A stretch of 64,000 nucleotides of DNA. Source: Halobacteriovoraceae bacterium (GTDB taxonomy: Bacteria; Bdellovibrionota; Bacteriovoracia; Bacteriovoracales; Bacteriovoracaceae). The notes below the pieces were generated by a model. The model ran no database searches, was not told where the DNA came from, and saw nothing but the letters and a program-made list of their open reading frames with translations. Below are positions 30,822 to 39,878 of this stretch, in pieces. Made by a program: the position numbers and the translations under genes. Each line of letters opens with the position of its first letter. The stretch's first letter is position 1. The stretch covers positions 1 to 64,000 of the forward strand of contig PASN01000008.1 in NCBI GenBank assembly GCA_002711995.1, given 5' to 3'.

Positions 30822-33008
30822 CTCTTCAATGCTTTCTCGCATAATGTAGCGATACACCTGAACTTTGTTCTTCTGTCCCATTCTATGGGCCCTATCGGTT
30901 GCTTGAGATTCAGCTGCTGGGTTCCACCATGGCTCCACGTGAAACACATAATTTGCACAAGTTAGATTAAGCCCTACCCCACCAGTTTTAAGAGTCATAC
31001 CTAGAACTGCTGCCCCCTCGTATTCTTCATAATCTTTTAGGATCTTTTCACGCTTCTTTTTAGGAGTGGCACCAGTGATGATAAATACCTTTTGTCCCAG
31101 CTCCTCAAGTCCTTGTTCTATGGCAAGAAGAGTTGTTTTGAAGTTAGTGAATACCAAAGACTTATGTCCTTCTTCAGAGATTTGAGAAAGCTGTCCAAAA
31201 AGAGCCTTAAACTTTGGCGGCTCTTTGTCATACTTTACCTCTGGCAGAGCTTGCGGATAGGAACAGGCTTGTCTGAGTCTTAGGATAGCACTTAGAATCT
31301 CAAGTTGAGACTTATTATCTCCTTTAAGATAAACCACTTCTTTGATCTTTTCATTGTAAGCAATGGCAATATCTCGATAGATCTTTTCTTGTTTTGCTTC
31401 AAAGTCTAGTTTGATTGATGTTTCAGTTTTATCTGGAAGCTCTTTGAGAATCTTCTCTTTGGTTCTTCTCATAACGAGTGGAGCTGTTTTAAGTTTGAGA
31501 TACTCTAAATCTTGCTCCATGTTTTTAAAGTTCACACCTTTACTTGCTTTAAAGTTAAAGGCCTTCATAAACTCGGAATAGCTTCCAAGAGCACCAGGAA
31601 CAGCAATGTCCACTAGTGAGTAAAACTCCCCGTAGTGGTTCTCCATTGGAGTACCAGTCAGGCAGAACTTAACATTACATGGAAACTTACGAGCGTATCC
31701 TGTACGAGTAGCGGTAATATTTTTAAGATTCTGTGCCTCATCAAATAGAGTGATATTCCAAGTGGCATCATTTTCAAGGTTTTTGCAGTTTCTATTGAAT
31801 AGGCCATATGTAATTACTGTCAGAGAGTTTTTATTTTTTGCTAGAAATTTTTCATGCTTATCTCGAGTCTGGCTTGAATAGTTAAACACCGCCATATCAG
31901 GAGCAAACTTCTCCACTTCGCTCACCCAGTTATAAGTAAGTGAGGTTGGAACCACCACTAAGCAGTGCCCCATCTCATCATTTACTCTTAGCCACTCCAA
32001 TGCTCCGATGGATTGAATAGTTTTACCAAGTCCCATATCATCGGCAAGAATGCCACCAAGGCCTAGTCTATAGAGATCAATCATCCATTGAGTCCCAGAT
32101 TTTTGAAACTCTTTTAGAGGCACAGAGTAGTCTTCTCTATCAAACTCAAAGCTTACCTTGTCTCTATTTTTAAGCTTTAAATACTCAGAAAGTATCTTCT
32201 CCCAGCGCTCTCCACCTTGCACAGGTATTCCCGCCTCGTGCATTGCAAGAAGCTCTAAGGTCTGACTCTTAGGGATTTGCTCGATTTTTGCATCCCAGGA
32301 ATTACTCTTCTTTGCTCCGGCACTTGTGAGTTTTTTCCAAAAGTAATCAAGCCATTTAACCTTTGGAAGAGAAGTTTGAGGAATTAGATAATACTGTCCT
32401 TTATGCTCAATACAGCCTTTTCCATGAAAAACGATATCTTCACTTTTATTTACTCTTTTGCCTTTTAAAAACACTTCAGGGTGAAGTTCAAACCAGTCAA
32501 TTGCCTCGCCTGTTTCGTTGATCTTAAAGATACTTTCAATATCTTCGGCGTTTAATGAGTCTAAGGCCTTGCCGTTCAAGTAAACCTTTGCCCCAGCTGG
32601 CACTGTGGTTAAAAGAACTCCCTCAAGAGCATTTTCTAGATAAAAGCCCGCTCTATTTTTAGCTTGTTTAAATTCTTTAAATCTCTGCTTTGTAAGAACT
32701 TTCTCATCAAGAGTGTTTTTTAACAGATCTGAGATATAGACAAACACCTTTTCAAAGATTGGAGTGATGTTTGTGTCATATAGACTTCCATGAGCTTTAA
32801 AAGTATAGATTCGCTCTTTTCCATCTAAAAAGAGGGAGAGAAAGTCATTAATGATCTTTGAGGCCTTAGTTCCAAATTCATCTTTCCAAATAAGATCAGC
32901 ATCTTTTGTAGTTTTTAATACTGCGGCAACAGCAAGTTCACGAATGCTTCTTTTAAGCTTAGTGTCTGCCAGTTCTTCTTCTTTTGCCCTAATTGCTTCA
33001 TGAAACAA
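30684..33008 (-). CDS. SNF2-family helicase (C-terminal part of a longer frame)
   Basis: The 774-residue product has an SNF2 ATPase: Walker A 'DDMGLGKT' (about 321-328), motif II 'DEAQ' (about 423) and the C-terminal 'GGVGLNL' and 'AHRMGQ' motifs. The N-terminal 300 residues are an SNF2-associated region without a SWIM finger. The assigned start is TTG at 33008 with no good ribosome-binding site. The frame continues upstream through four codons and one TGA into the 33021-34448 gene, so the native protein may be about 1250 residues, interrupted by this stop. Its last 46 codons are the parent of fragments B, C and D. Confidence 0.9.
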   Translation of the reverse strand: MFHEAIRAKEEELADTKLKRSIRELAVAAVLKTTKDADLIWKDEFGTKASKIINDFLSLFLDGKERIYTFKAHGSLYDTNITPIFEKVFVYISDLLKNTLDEKVLTKQRFKEFKQAKNRAGFYLENALEGVLLTTVPAGAKVYLNGKALDSLNAEDIESIFKINETGEAIDWFELHPEVFLKGKRVNKSEDIVFHGKGCIEHKGQYYLIPQTSLPKVKWLDYFWKKLTSAGAKKSNSWDAKIEQIPKSQTLELLAMHEAGIPVQGGERWEKILSEYLKLKNRDKVSFEFDREDYSVPLKEFQKSGTQWMIDLYRLGLGGILADDMGLGKTIQSIGALEWLRVNDEMGHCLVVVPTSLTYNWVSEVEKFAPDMAVFNYSSQTRDKHEKFLAKNKNSLTVITYGLFNRNCKNLENDATWNITLFDEAQNLKNITATRTGYARKFPCNVKFCLTGTPMENHYGEFYSLVDIAVPGALGSYSEFMKAFNFKASKGVNFKNMEQDLEYLKLKTAPLVMRRTKEKILKELPDKTETSIKLDFEAKQEKIYRDIAIAYNEKIKEVVYLKGDNKSQLEILSAILRLRQACSYPQALPEVKYDKEPPKFKALFGQLSQISEEGHKSLVFTNFKTTLLAIEQGLEELGQKVFIITGATPKKKREKILKDYEEYEGAAVLGMTLKTGGVGLNLTCANYVFHVEPWWNPAAESQATDRAHRMGQKNKVQVYRYIMRESIEEKIETLKQRKTLAIEGLFSEEAFNVKKAAFAKTGLSYEDFEYLVGR

Positions 33009-33020
33009 TAGATGAAAAAA

Positions 33021-34448
33021 TCAAGCGTGACGCAGAAGCTTTAAGACATTTTGGCGCTTGGATCCTTTGGCCTGGGGTGCAAGCTCACTATTGTCTTCAT
33101 AAAAGAAAGATCCAAGTCCACTCTCAAGAGCACTTATTATGTATTTAAGCTCCACCTGATGTAGCGCAATTCTTTCATCATCAAAATTTAATGAAAACTC
33201 AATGACGCTTTCATTTTGATCAGCTAGTTCGATATTAATACCAAGCTTGTCTGGTTCCACCCACTCGCATTCAATCTCGAGGCTTTGATGGTATTTGTCA
33301 TTAAATAGATCAAGCCAGTAGTGAAAGCTTCCCCAATCAATGTCTTCTGGGAATTTAAGTTTTAAATCCCCTTTAAGTCCTCGATTTCTCCAAAACTTCA
33401 TCTCTTCTTTATAAGAGCTTCTAAATAAGGTCTTACTAGGCCTGTGATAATAAGAAGCGTTTCCTATATAGACACAGTCATTAAAATCATCAAAGGGAGT
33501 GACTTCCAAATATAGATCACGATCTCCTTGCACCAGTCTCCACTCAGACTTTCCAAGATTTTCAAAGCTTCGAACTTCCAAAATAGAGCTTAAATCTTCA
33601 AAGAGATCTTCAGCAAGATAGACCTTTTTTTGATCATCCAGCACTCTACTTAATACATTTTTTAAAAAGTTATTCTCATAGCGATCCCCGTAAACTCCCA
33701 GAAACTCAAAAGGACTAAAGTCCAGCTCAGAGACATCAAAGCTTAGCTCTTCAAAAAACTCTGGCCCAATCAGAGCGGAATACGGGTGAAAGTAGATATC
33801 TTTTAGAGAAACCAGAGTTTGATCAGAAAACAACAAGAAGCTATGGCCTAGTTGTGTTTGATTCCAATAAGCGCGACTTCCAAGGACATTTTCAAAAAAC
33901 TCATGAAACCTCTCATGAATGTCAGTTTCAAGAATTAATGTGGGGTACGGCTCATCCCCGTGAGAGACAAATCTTTCATAAAGATATTCATCTACCACAT
34001 GATAATCAGTCTTTACTCTTTCTGCTTCTATGTGAAAAAGTCTTTTCATTCCACTGGATAGCTCAGTTTCAACATCCAAAACCACCCCAACAAACTCAAT
34101 CTTGCGCCCGTCAATAAACGAAGAGACCACATTTTGCACAGCATCCACATCCACTTTAATTTCCCAAGGATGAGGAAGTTCATCATTTAAAAGCAGATGA
34201 AAAAACGCCATGGATCGATCAACAAGTTGAGTATTGCCACCAGAGCACACAACAGATCCACTTTTAAAGATTTTTACAGCAGCAACATCACCCTTCTCAT
34301 TTTGAAGAACACCCAAAAGAGCATCATCATGTCTGTGAAAGAACCAATTAAACTTAGAATGATTGGCAGCAAGCCACTGCCTAAAGTTTGCCTTATTAAA
34401 AGGATATTTGAACTCGGATTTAAAAGCTTCAAATTGAACTTTCTTCAT
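33021..34448 (-). CDS. Probable N-terminal part of the SNF2 helicase, separated by one TGA
   Basis: The 475-residue protein has no motif that I recognise. It is acidic, with alternating hydrophobic strands and Phe/Tyr-rich segments, like the poorly conserved SNF2-associated N-terminal regions of bacterial helicases. Its TGA stop (33021-33023) is in the same frame as the helicase start at 33008, with 12 bases (four codons) between. The ATGA at its start overlaps the O-antigen ligase stop, so it is translationally coupled to a polysaccharide gene. Whether the two are separate subunits, a split gene or a readthrough product cannot be settled from sequence. Confidence 0.65.
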   Translation of the reverse strand: MKKVQFEAFKSEFKYPFNKANFRQWLAANHSKFNWFFHRHDDALLGVLQNEKGDVAAVKIFKSGSVVCSGGNTQLVDRSMAFFHLLLNDELPHPWEIKVDVDAVQNVVSSFIDGRKIEFVGVVLDVETELSSGMKRLFHIEAERVKTDYHVVDEYLYERFVSHGDEPYPTLILETDIHERFHEFFENVLGSRAYWNQTQLGHSFLLFSDQTLVSLKDIYFHPYSALIGPEFFEELSFDVSELDFSPFEFLGVYGDRYENNFLKNVLSRVLDDQKKVYLAEDLFEDLSSILEVRSFENLGKSEWRLVQGDRDLYLEVTPFDDFNDCVYIGNASYYHRPSKTLFRSSYKEEMKFWRNRGLKGDLKLKFPEDIDWGSFHYWLDLFNDKYHQSLEIECEWVEPDKLGINIELADQNESVIEFSLNFDDERIALHQVELKYIISALESGLGSFFYEDNSELAPQAKGSKRQNVLKLLRHA

Positions 34449-35719
34449 CCTTTAATAGTCTCCAATGAGTATTTCTTTGGCAGTGGAATAAAACTGATAG
34501 AGTATATAAACCAAAACAGGAATGAATTATTAGCATTTAAAGTATACTCAAACTGACTTGCAACTACAAAGTTAGCTAAAAGAGCAAAGATCACAACAGT
34601 CATAGCATCTTGACGCTTCCACATCTCATATGCCCACATAAGTAAAAATGATACAAATGCCAACAAAGCAAAGACACCTCTATTAGTCGCTGTTTCTAAA
34701 AACACATTATGAGAGTGTCCGCAATATGCTTCTCTATGAGAATGGTCGCACTGAAGAGTTGGAAACTTCGTACAATATTCTGGCCAGAAGATATCATGTC
34801 TTTTCTTTACAGCAGGACAAATACTAGAGAACTGGTTCACTCCGTGACCAAATAACGGTTTCTCAGTAAAAGCAGCAATAGAGGCCTCGTATTGAGACAG
34901 CCTCTTAAGATTTGAGCCGCTTCCTAGCTTTGAAAATAGTCTATTTTCAAAGTTTCCACTTTGAATAAGAAATAGACCAAGTACCATTCCAACGACTCCA
35001 AGAGTGGCCAGGCCATAGCCAAGCTTCCTTTTAAAAAACCAAACTATCACAGGAATAGAAACAAACACCCCAAGTATAGCTCCCCTTGTTTTAGCAAAAT
35101 AGATCCCCACAACCGCTGCAACAAGAGCACTCCAAAACCACTTCTTATTAATTAGGGTACTACTTTTAACAAAAGGAATGCTGGCCAACATCATTGAAAG
35201 TACAAACCCAGTTCCATAGCCATAACGCATGACCTCAGTGAATCCTCCATTTCGAACCAACTCTTCACCACCAACAGCAGTGCTCATGGTTAAGAGGTCA
35301 AACTGAAAAATCACCTTGATAATTCCGTAAACAGCGGCAGCGACAATCGTGAATAAAAAGACATTTAAGATCTTTCTCCACTTAGCAGCACTCAGGTAGT
35401 CTCGAAGATAGTACAGACCCATAATTGTCATAATTGAAAAGAGCTCATACTTTTGCTTTCCAAAGCTTCTCATAGGGCGATTGAGTGTATCCAAGTTGAA
35501 AAAATTAGCGATGTAGCTTAGAAGAACAAATGCCAGAAGAATCCACGCACTTTTAGGGAGCTTATGCTTTTCAACCATCAAGTATTTCCAAGAAAATATC
35601 AAAAGAGGAATCCCAGCGAAGATGTGATAGCCAGAAGGAACTGTCACGGAAACAAAGACGCCTAAGGCCACGAAATAGAAAGAGAAATAGGTCAACTTAG
35701 CAAGCTTTAGGTTTGTCAT
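34445..35719 (-). CDS. O-antigen ligase (WaaL-like) / Wzy_C family protein
   Basis: This polytopic membrane protein (about 424 residues, roughly ten hydrophobic segments) has the Wzy_C loop with 'LFGHGVNQFSS' and 'YCGHSHNVFLETATNRGVFALLAF' in a large periplasmic loop. The family joins or polymerises undecaprenyl-linked O-antigen on the periplasmic side of the inner membrane. I choose ATG 35719, preceded by GGAG at spacing 5; the frame is open to 35731. It is divergent from the sugar transferase gene and opens the unit that continues into the helicase. Confidence 0.88.
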   Translation of the reverse strand: MTNLKLAKLTYFSFYFVALGVFVSVTVPSGYHIFAGIPLLIFSWKYLMVEKHKLPKSAWILLAFVLLSYIANFFNLDTLNRPMRSFGKQKYELFSIMTIMGLYYLRDYLSAAKWRKILNVFLFTIVAAAVYGIIKVIFQFDLLTMSTAVGGEELVRNGGFTEVMRYGYGTGFVLSMMLASIPFVKSSTLINKKWFWSALVAAVVGIYFAKTRGAILGVFVSIPVIVWFFKRKLGYGLATLGVVGMVLGLFLIQSGNFENRLFSKLGSGSNLKRLSQYEASIAAFTEKPLFGHGVNQFSSICPAVKKRHDIFWPEYCTKFPTLQCDHSHREAYCGHSHNVFLETATNRGVFALLAFVSFLLMWAYEMWKRQDAMTVVIFALLANFVVASQFEYTLNANNSFLFWFIYSISFIPLPKKYSLETIKG

Positions 35720-35747
35720 TGTGCTCCACATTTTTTATGATTCACTC

Positions 35748-37055
35748 ATGTTTGGTCGTTTAAAGTCATTTTTACTCATTCTAGGGGATTTGGGAATCCT
35801 TTTCCTCTCTCTGTGGCTTACAGTATTGATATTCAGAGAAGGTAGAATTGACACAGAATTCTATATCAGACATCTGTACCCATTTGGTATTGTTTTCTCC
35901 TTTTGGATACTCACCTATTTTATCGAGGGACTCTATAGTTTAAGAACATTCTCTCCAGAAGGCCTAAGTGTTTCATTAATTAGAACTCAATTGTTCAATT
36001 CAGTGATCACTTTTGTTTATTTCTACTTATTTCCTTACGAGGGAATAAGTCCAAAAACAAACGTATTTATACTGGCATTACTATCCGCAGTTTTAATTTT
36101 TCTATTTAGAAAGTTATTCTTCGCCCTATTTAGTTATAAAGGACTTAAGCTTAAGACACTCATTATTGGTAATGAGAATCTAGCAAAAGATGTTGAAGCA
36201 TCCTTAAAGCAAAAGCCATACCTTGGCTTTGATCTAGTTTCTACAGCAAGCACAACAGACATCCATATTGATGACCAAATTGATCTTGTGGCCGTTGATA
36301 GAAACCAATACAGCGACCAGGAGTTTCTAAAGAGACTGATTGATGGACTCAATAGAGGCATGAATATTGTGGAGCTTACAAAGTTTTCTGAACTGATTAC
36401 AGGTAAAATCCCTGTCAGTGCCCTAAACGAGTCTTGGTTTGTTGAAAACTGCGGAGTGCAGCCAGACCAGGGTTATAAGCTTGCAAAAGGTGCTATGGAC
36501 AAGCTCGCAGCTTTGATCGTTCTTTTAATTGCACTTCCTATTTATATAGTACTGATACCGCTTCTCTTAATATTCTCAGGTCGGCCTCTCTTCTACTCTC
36601 AAATTCGGACAGGCTACAGAAACAAACCTTTTAGAATCTATAAGCTCAGAACAATGACAGTAAATGCTGAAAAAGATGGAGCTCAGTGGGCAACTCCTAA
36701 AGACTCAAGAGTTACTCCAATAGGTAAGTTTCTTAGAAAGTCCAGGTTGGATGAGCTTCCTCAGCTTTGGAACATCCTAAATGGCACAATGAGCATCGTT
36801 GGCCCAAGACCTGAGCGCCCAGAGATGATTAAAGATAAATTAGAGAAAAACATCCCTTTCTATAATTTTAGACACCTTGTTAAGCCAGGTGTTACAGGTT
36901 GGGCACAGGTTAACTTTAGATACGGATTTAGCGAAGAAGACTCTATCGAGAAGATGCAATACGATCTGTATTATGTAAAAAATAAGTCCATTTGGATGGA
37001 CATCAAGATCGTTCTAAAGACAATTAAAACAGTGGTTACGGGCATGGGCCATTAG
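35748..37055 (+). CDS. Polyprenyl-phosphate sugar-1-phosphate transferase (initiating enzyme)
   Basis: The protein has four or five N-terminal membrane segments, a central nucleotide-binding-like domain and a C-terminal bacterial sugar transferase domain: 'YSQIRTGYRNKPFRIYKLRTM', 'SRLDELPQLWNILNGTMSIVGPRPE' and 'KPGVTGWAQVN'. It starts glycan assembly by moving sugar-1-phosphate to undecaprenyl phosphate in the inner membrane. ATG 35748 is preferred because residues from there (MFGRLKSFLLILGDLG) match the usual N-terminus; the frame is open to a GTG at 35721. The exact donor sugar is unknown. Confidence 0.92.
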   Translation: MFGRLKSFLLILGDLGILFLSLWLTVLIFREGRIDTEFYIRHLYPFGIVFSFWILTYFIEGLYSLRTFSPEGLSVSLIRTQLFNSVITFVYFYLFPYEGISPKTNVFILALLSAVLIFLFRKLFFALFSYKGLKLKTLIIGNENLAKDVEASLKQKPYLGFDLVSTASTTDIHIDDQIDLVAVDRNQYSDQEFLKRLIDGLNRGMNIVELTKFSELITGKIPVSALNESWFVENCGVQPDQGYKLAKGAMDKLAALIVLLIALPIYIVLIPLLLIFSGRPLFYSQIRTGYRNKPFRIYKLRTMTVNAEKDGAQWATPKDSRVTPIGKFLRKSRLDELPQLWNILNGTMSIVGPRPERPEMIKDKLEKNIPFYNFRHLVKPGVTGWAQVNFRYGFSEEDSIEKMQYDLYYVKNKSIWMDIKIVLKTIKTVVTGMGH

Positions 37056-37059
37056 GCCC
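37046..37059. terminator. Hairpin at the sugar transferase/aminotransferase junction
   Basis: GGGCC, ATTA loop, GGCCC spans the stops of the two convergent genes, which overlap by 4 bases. No T-tract follows. It resembles the junction hairpins at 15292 and 22575. Confidence 0.35.
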
Positions 37060-38152
37060 TTGCCACCTTCAAAAACTCTCTACAAACCTCATCGATTTGC
37101 TCATCAGTAATTTCAGGAAAGATTGGAAGGCTCACCATTTTGGAAGCGCTTCTTTCAGAAATAGGAAAATCCCCTGCCTTATATCCCAAATATTTCAAAG
37201 CAGGCTGCATATGAAGAGGTATCGGATAATGAATTCCACACCCAATTTGAACACTCTTTAAGTGCTCCATTACTTCATCACGATTTTCCACTTCAACAGG
37301 ATATAAGTGATAAACACACTTGCTGCCCTCTCGAGGTTTAATTACCTTAAAGCCTGCTTCTCCAATCACTTTGTCATACTTTGCAGCTGCGGCCCTTCTG
37401 CCATCAGTCCACTTGGATATATATTTAGCTTTTACAGAAAGAATAGCTGCTTGGATTCCATCCATTCTAAAGTTACCAGCACAAAAATCGTGCTCATACT
37501 TTTTAGTTCTTCCGTGATTGATATGCATTGTTGCTATCTTTAGAAGTTCAGCGTCTTGAGTTATAACAGAACCGGCATCGCCGTAAGCTCCAAGGTTTTT
37601 ACCAGGATAAAAACTAAATGTCCCAAATTCACCAAACGTTCCAACCGCTTTACCATCGATAGATGCAAGGTGTGCTTGAGCGCAGTCTTCTATGATTTTT
37701 AGATCATACTTGTCCGCAATCTTTTTAATCAAGATCATATCAGAGGGATTGCCATAAAGATGAACAGGAATGATTGCTTTTGTTTTATCACCAACCTTTG
37801 ACTCCAGCTGCTCAACATCAATGGAGTAAGTCTCATCAACACAATCAACAAATACTGGAGTGGCCCCTACTTCAACAATAGCTTCCGCAGTAGCAAAGAA
37901 ACTGTTTGCTACTGTGATTACTTCATATCCAGGACCTACACCAAGAGATCTCAAGGCCACAGTGATGGCACTTGTTCCATTTGAACAACCTACAGCAAAC
38001 TTAGAGCCATGAACCTCGCTAAACTCCTGGGAGAACTTTTTCTCATAGTCTCCTTGCACAAACTTCATTGTCTCAAGAACTTCATTAATAGCTTCTTTAA
38101 CTTCACCCTCAATAGACTTGTATTGAGCTTTTAGATCAACAAATGGAACCAT
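37052..38152 (-). CDS. DegT/DnrJ sugar aminotransferase, WbpE-like
   Basis: The 366-residue PLP enzyme has 'GSKFAVGCSNGTSAI', 'IEDCAQAHLAS' and the PLP lysine in 'FSFYPGKNLGAYGDAG' (about residue 187). DegT family enzymes aminate a keto-sugar nucleotide, and WbpE makes the 3-amino group of UDP-2,3-diamino-glucuronate. Behind a Gfo/Idh/MocA dehydrogenase and an acetyltransferase it completes the WbpB-WbpD-WbpE set. It starts on the last base of the acetyltransferase stop, implying coupled translation. Confidence 0.88.
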   Translation of the reverse strand: MVPFVDLKAQYKSIEGEVKEAINEVLETMKFVQGDYEKKFSQEFSEVHGSKFAVGCSNGTSAITVALRSLGVGPGYEVITVANSFFATAEAIVEVGATPVFVDCVDETYSIDVEQLESKVGDKTKAIIPVHLYGNPSDMILIKKIADKYDLKIIEDCAQAHLASIDGKAVGTFGEFGTFSFYPGKNLGAYGDAGSVITQDAELLKIATMHINHGRTKKYEHDFCAGNFRMDGIQAAILSVKAKYISKWTDGRRAAAAKYDKVIGEAGFKVIKPREGSKCVYHLYPVEVENRDEVMEHLKSVQIGCGIHYPIPLHMQPALKYLGYKAGDFPISERSASKMVSLPIFPEITDEQIDEVCREFLKVARA

Positions 38153-38769
38153 TACTTATCCTCATATGGTAAATTTGATTTATTTTTTAAAAATTTTGCG
38201 GGATTTCCACAAACAACTGACGAAGGTTCAACATCCTTTGTGACAACACTTCCGGCCCCAACAACTGAATCCTTCCCAAGGCTCACACCAGGCAGAACTG
38301 TTGAATTCGCGCCAACAATAGCACCTTCTTCAATAATAGGGCCTTTAAGCTCATCCTTTACATTGGGAGACATAGGATACATCGCGTTTGTAAGAACAAC
38401 GTTTGGCCCAAGCCAGCATTTGGTTTTTAATGTAGTGTATTCCGGAACAAAAACTTGAGTGTGGATTCGCACTCCATCTTCTATCTCTACATGATGCTCA
38501 ACAACACTAAGAGTTCCAACACTTACGTTGTCACCAATGTTATTTAGTTCACGAATGTTCGCTTTATTGCCAGTTTGAAAATTCGACCCGATCTTATTTC
38601 CAGCATAAATAATTGTGCCAGCTCGAATCACTGAATTGTCACCAATAACAGTTTCTAGCTCGCCATCTTGGGCCCCTCTAGGAGGCACACCAACAATGCA
38701 GTGATCTTCAATCACCACATTCTTTCCTAGTTTAACATTCTTATAGATCTTGGAGGAGTCTGCTATCAC
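38152..38769 (-). CDS. Hexapeptide-repeat N-acetyltransferase, WbpD/WlbB-like
   Basis: The 205-residue protein is built of hexapeptide repeats (I/V-G-x-N/D-x-x) that fold into a left-handed beta helix, with the ending 'CGNPAKFLKNKSNLPYEDK'. WbpD acetylates the 3-amino group of UDP-GlcNAc3N-uronate with acetyl-CoA. The assignment to this pathway comes from its neighbours: a dehydrogenase (4-base overlap) and an aminotransferase (1-base overlap). By sequence alone any sugar O- or N-acetyltransferase would fit. Confidence 0.82.
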   Translation of the reverse strand: MIADSSKIYKNVKLGKNVVIEDHCIVGVPPRGAQDGELETVIGDNSVIRAGTIIYAGNKIGSNFQTGNKANIRELNNIGDNVSVGTLSVVEHHVEIEDGVRIHTQVFVPEYTTLKTKCWLGPNVVLTNAMYPMSPNVKDELKGPIIEEGAIVGANSTVLPGVSLGKDSVVGAGSVVTKDVEPSSVVCGNPAKFLKNKSNLPYEDK

Positions 38770-39839
38770 TTCTTCATTCCCAATTTACAATGTTCAGCGG
38801 AGAAGCGAAGTTTAACCTCTTTGCCAGTCTCAATTGACTCATAAATAGCTGAAATCAACTCAAGTGACTTTCTTCCCTCAAGACCTTGAACAAGGGCACT
38901 CTTATTTTCTTTAATAGCGGCCACAACATCATTTAAGTACTCAGTGTGTCCAAAGCCATACACATCTGGAGGGTTTACTTTATATTTCTCAACAACTTCC
39001 GCATCAGACTCAATACCTTCTACAAAGTTCCAAATCTTCATCTCATTAACGGCAAATCCGCCAATTTCCACAGTTCCTTTTTCACCTAGAATGGACATCG
39101 ATCCTTCCAGATCTTTTGGACGCGTAGCAGTGGTCGCCTCAATTACTCCAAGGGCACCATTTCTAAATTTCAGCACAACAACGCCAGTGTCTTCAGCTTC
39201 AATGTCCACAAGAGCCGTTGTTGCTTTTGCGTATACTGAGTCAACATCTCCCATCATCCACTGCAGAAGATCAACATGGTGTGAAGCTTGGTTGGCAAAT
39301 ACTCCGCCATCTTCCGCCCAGGTTCCTCTCCAAGGAGCTTGGTCGTAATAAGCTTGGTCTCTACACCAGCGAACTCTAATAGTTCCCATTACAAGCTTTC
39401 CAAAACGGTCCGCTTCCAAAGCTTCTCTAAGTTTTACAACTGGGTAGTTAAATCTATTTTGCTTAACAACAAATAACCTAACTCCGGCCTTGTCACATGC
39501 CTGAAGCATTTTATCGGCATCATCCAAAGTCAAGGCCATAGGCTTTTCTACAACAATGTGTTTTCCATAAGGGGCAAGCTCAATAGTATGCTCAGCATGG
39601 CCACCAGAGTGAGTTAAGATATTAATAACATCTATTTTGTCACCCATCTCTTTCATCATCACATGCATATCTGTGTAGTATGGGACATTATATTTTTCAC
39701 CGTAGAACTTGGCCTTTTCTTCTTCAAGATCACAAACAGCTACCAAAGCTCCATCTTTTACTTTTCCTTCACCAAGGTTTCCGGCATGTTTTCTCGCAAT
39801 GCGTCCACAGCCAACTAAAGCAAAATTTATCATTTTCAT
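38766..39839 (-). CDS. Gfo/Idh/MocA sugar-nucleotide dehydrogenase, WbpB/WlbA-like
   Basis: The 357-residue enzyme has the N-terminal NAD(P) motif 'GCGRIARKHAGNL', the conserved 'EKPMALTLDDADKM' (catalytic Lys) and a C-terminal domain with 'GVFANQASHHVDLLQWMMGDV'. WbpB/WlbA oxidise UDP-GlcNAc-uronate at C3 for later amination. It is first in an overlapping three-gene set with an acetyltransferase and an aminotransferase. The UDP-GlcNAc 6-dehydrogenase needed for the substrate is not beside it; ugd at 22603 is probably for glucose. Confidence 0.85.
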   Translation of the reverse strand: MKMINFALVGCGRIARKHAGNLGEGKVKDGALVAVCDLEEEKAKFYGEKYNVPYYTDMHVMMKEMGDKIDVINILTHSGGHAEHTIELAPYGKHIVVEKPMALTLDDADKMLQACDKAGVRLFVVKQNRFNYPVVKLREALEADRFGKLVMGTIRVRWCRDQAYYDQAPWRGTWAEDGGVFANQASHHVDLLQWMMGDVDSVYAKATTALVDIEAEDTGVVVLKFRNGALGVIEATTATRPKDLEGSMSILGEKGTVEIGGFAVNEMKIWNFVEGIESDAEVVEKYKVNPPDVYGFGHTEYLNDVVAAIKENKSALVQGLEGRKSLELISAIYESIETGKEVKLRFSAEHCKLGMKK

Positions 39840-39878
39840 CCTTTTGTTGTATAAATGCTCTTATACCAAATGACACAT

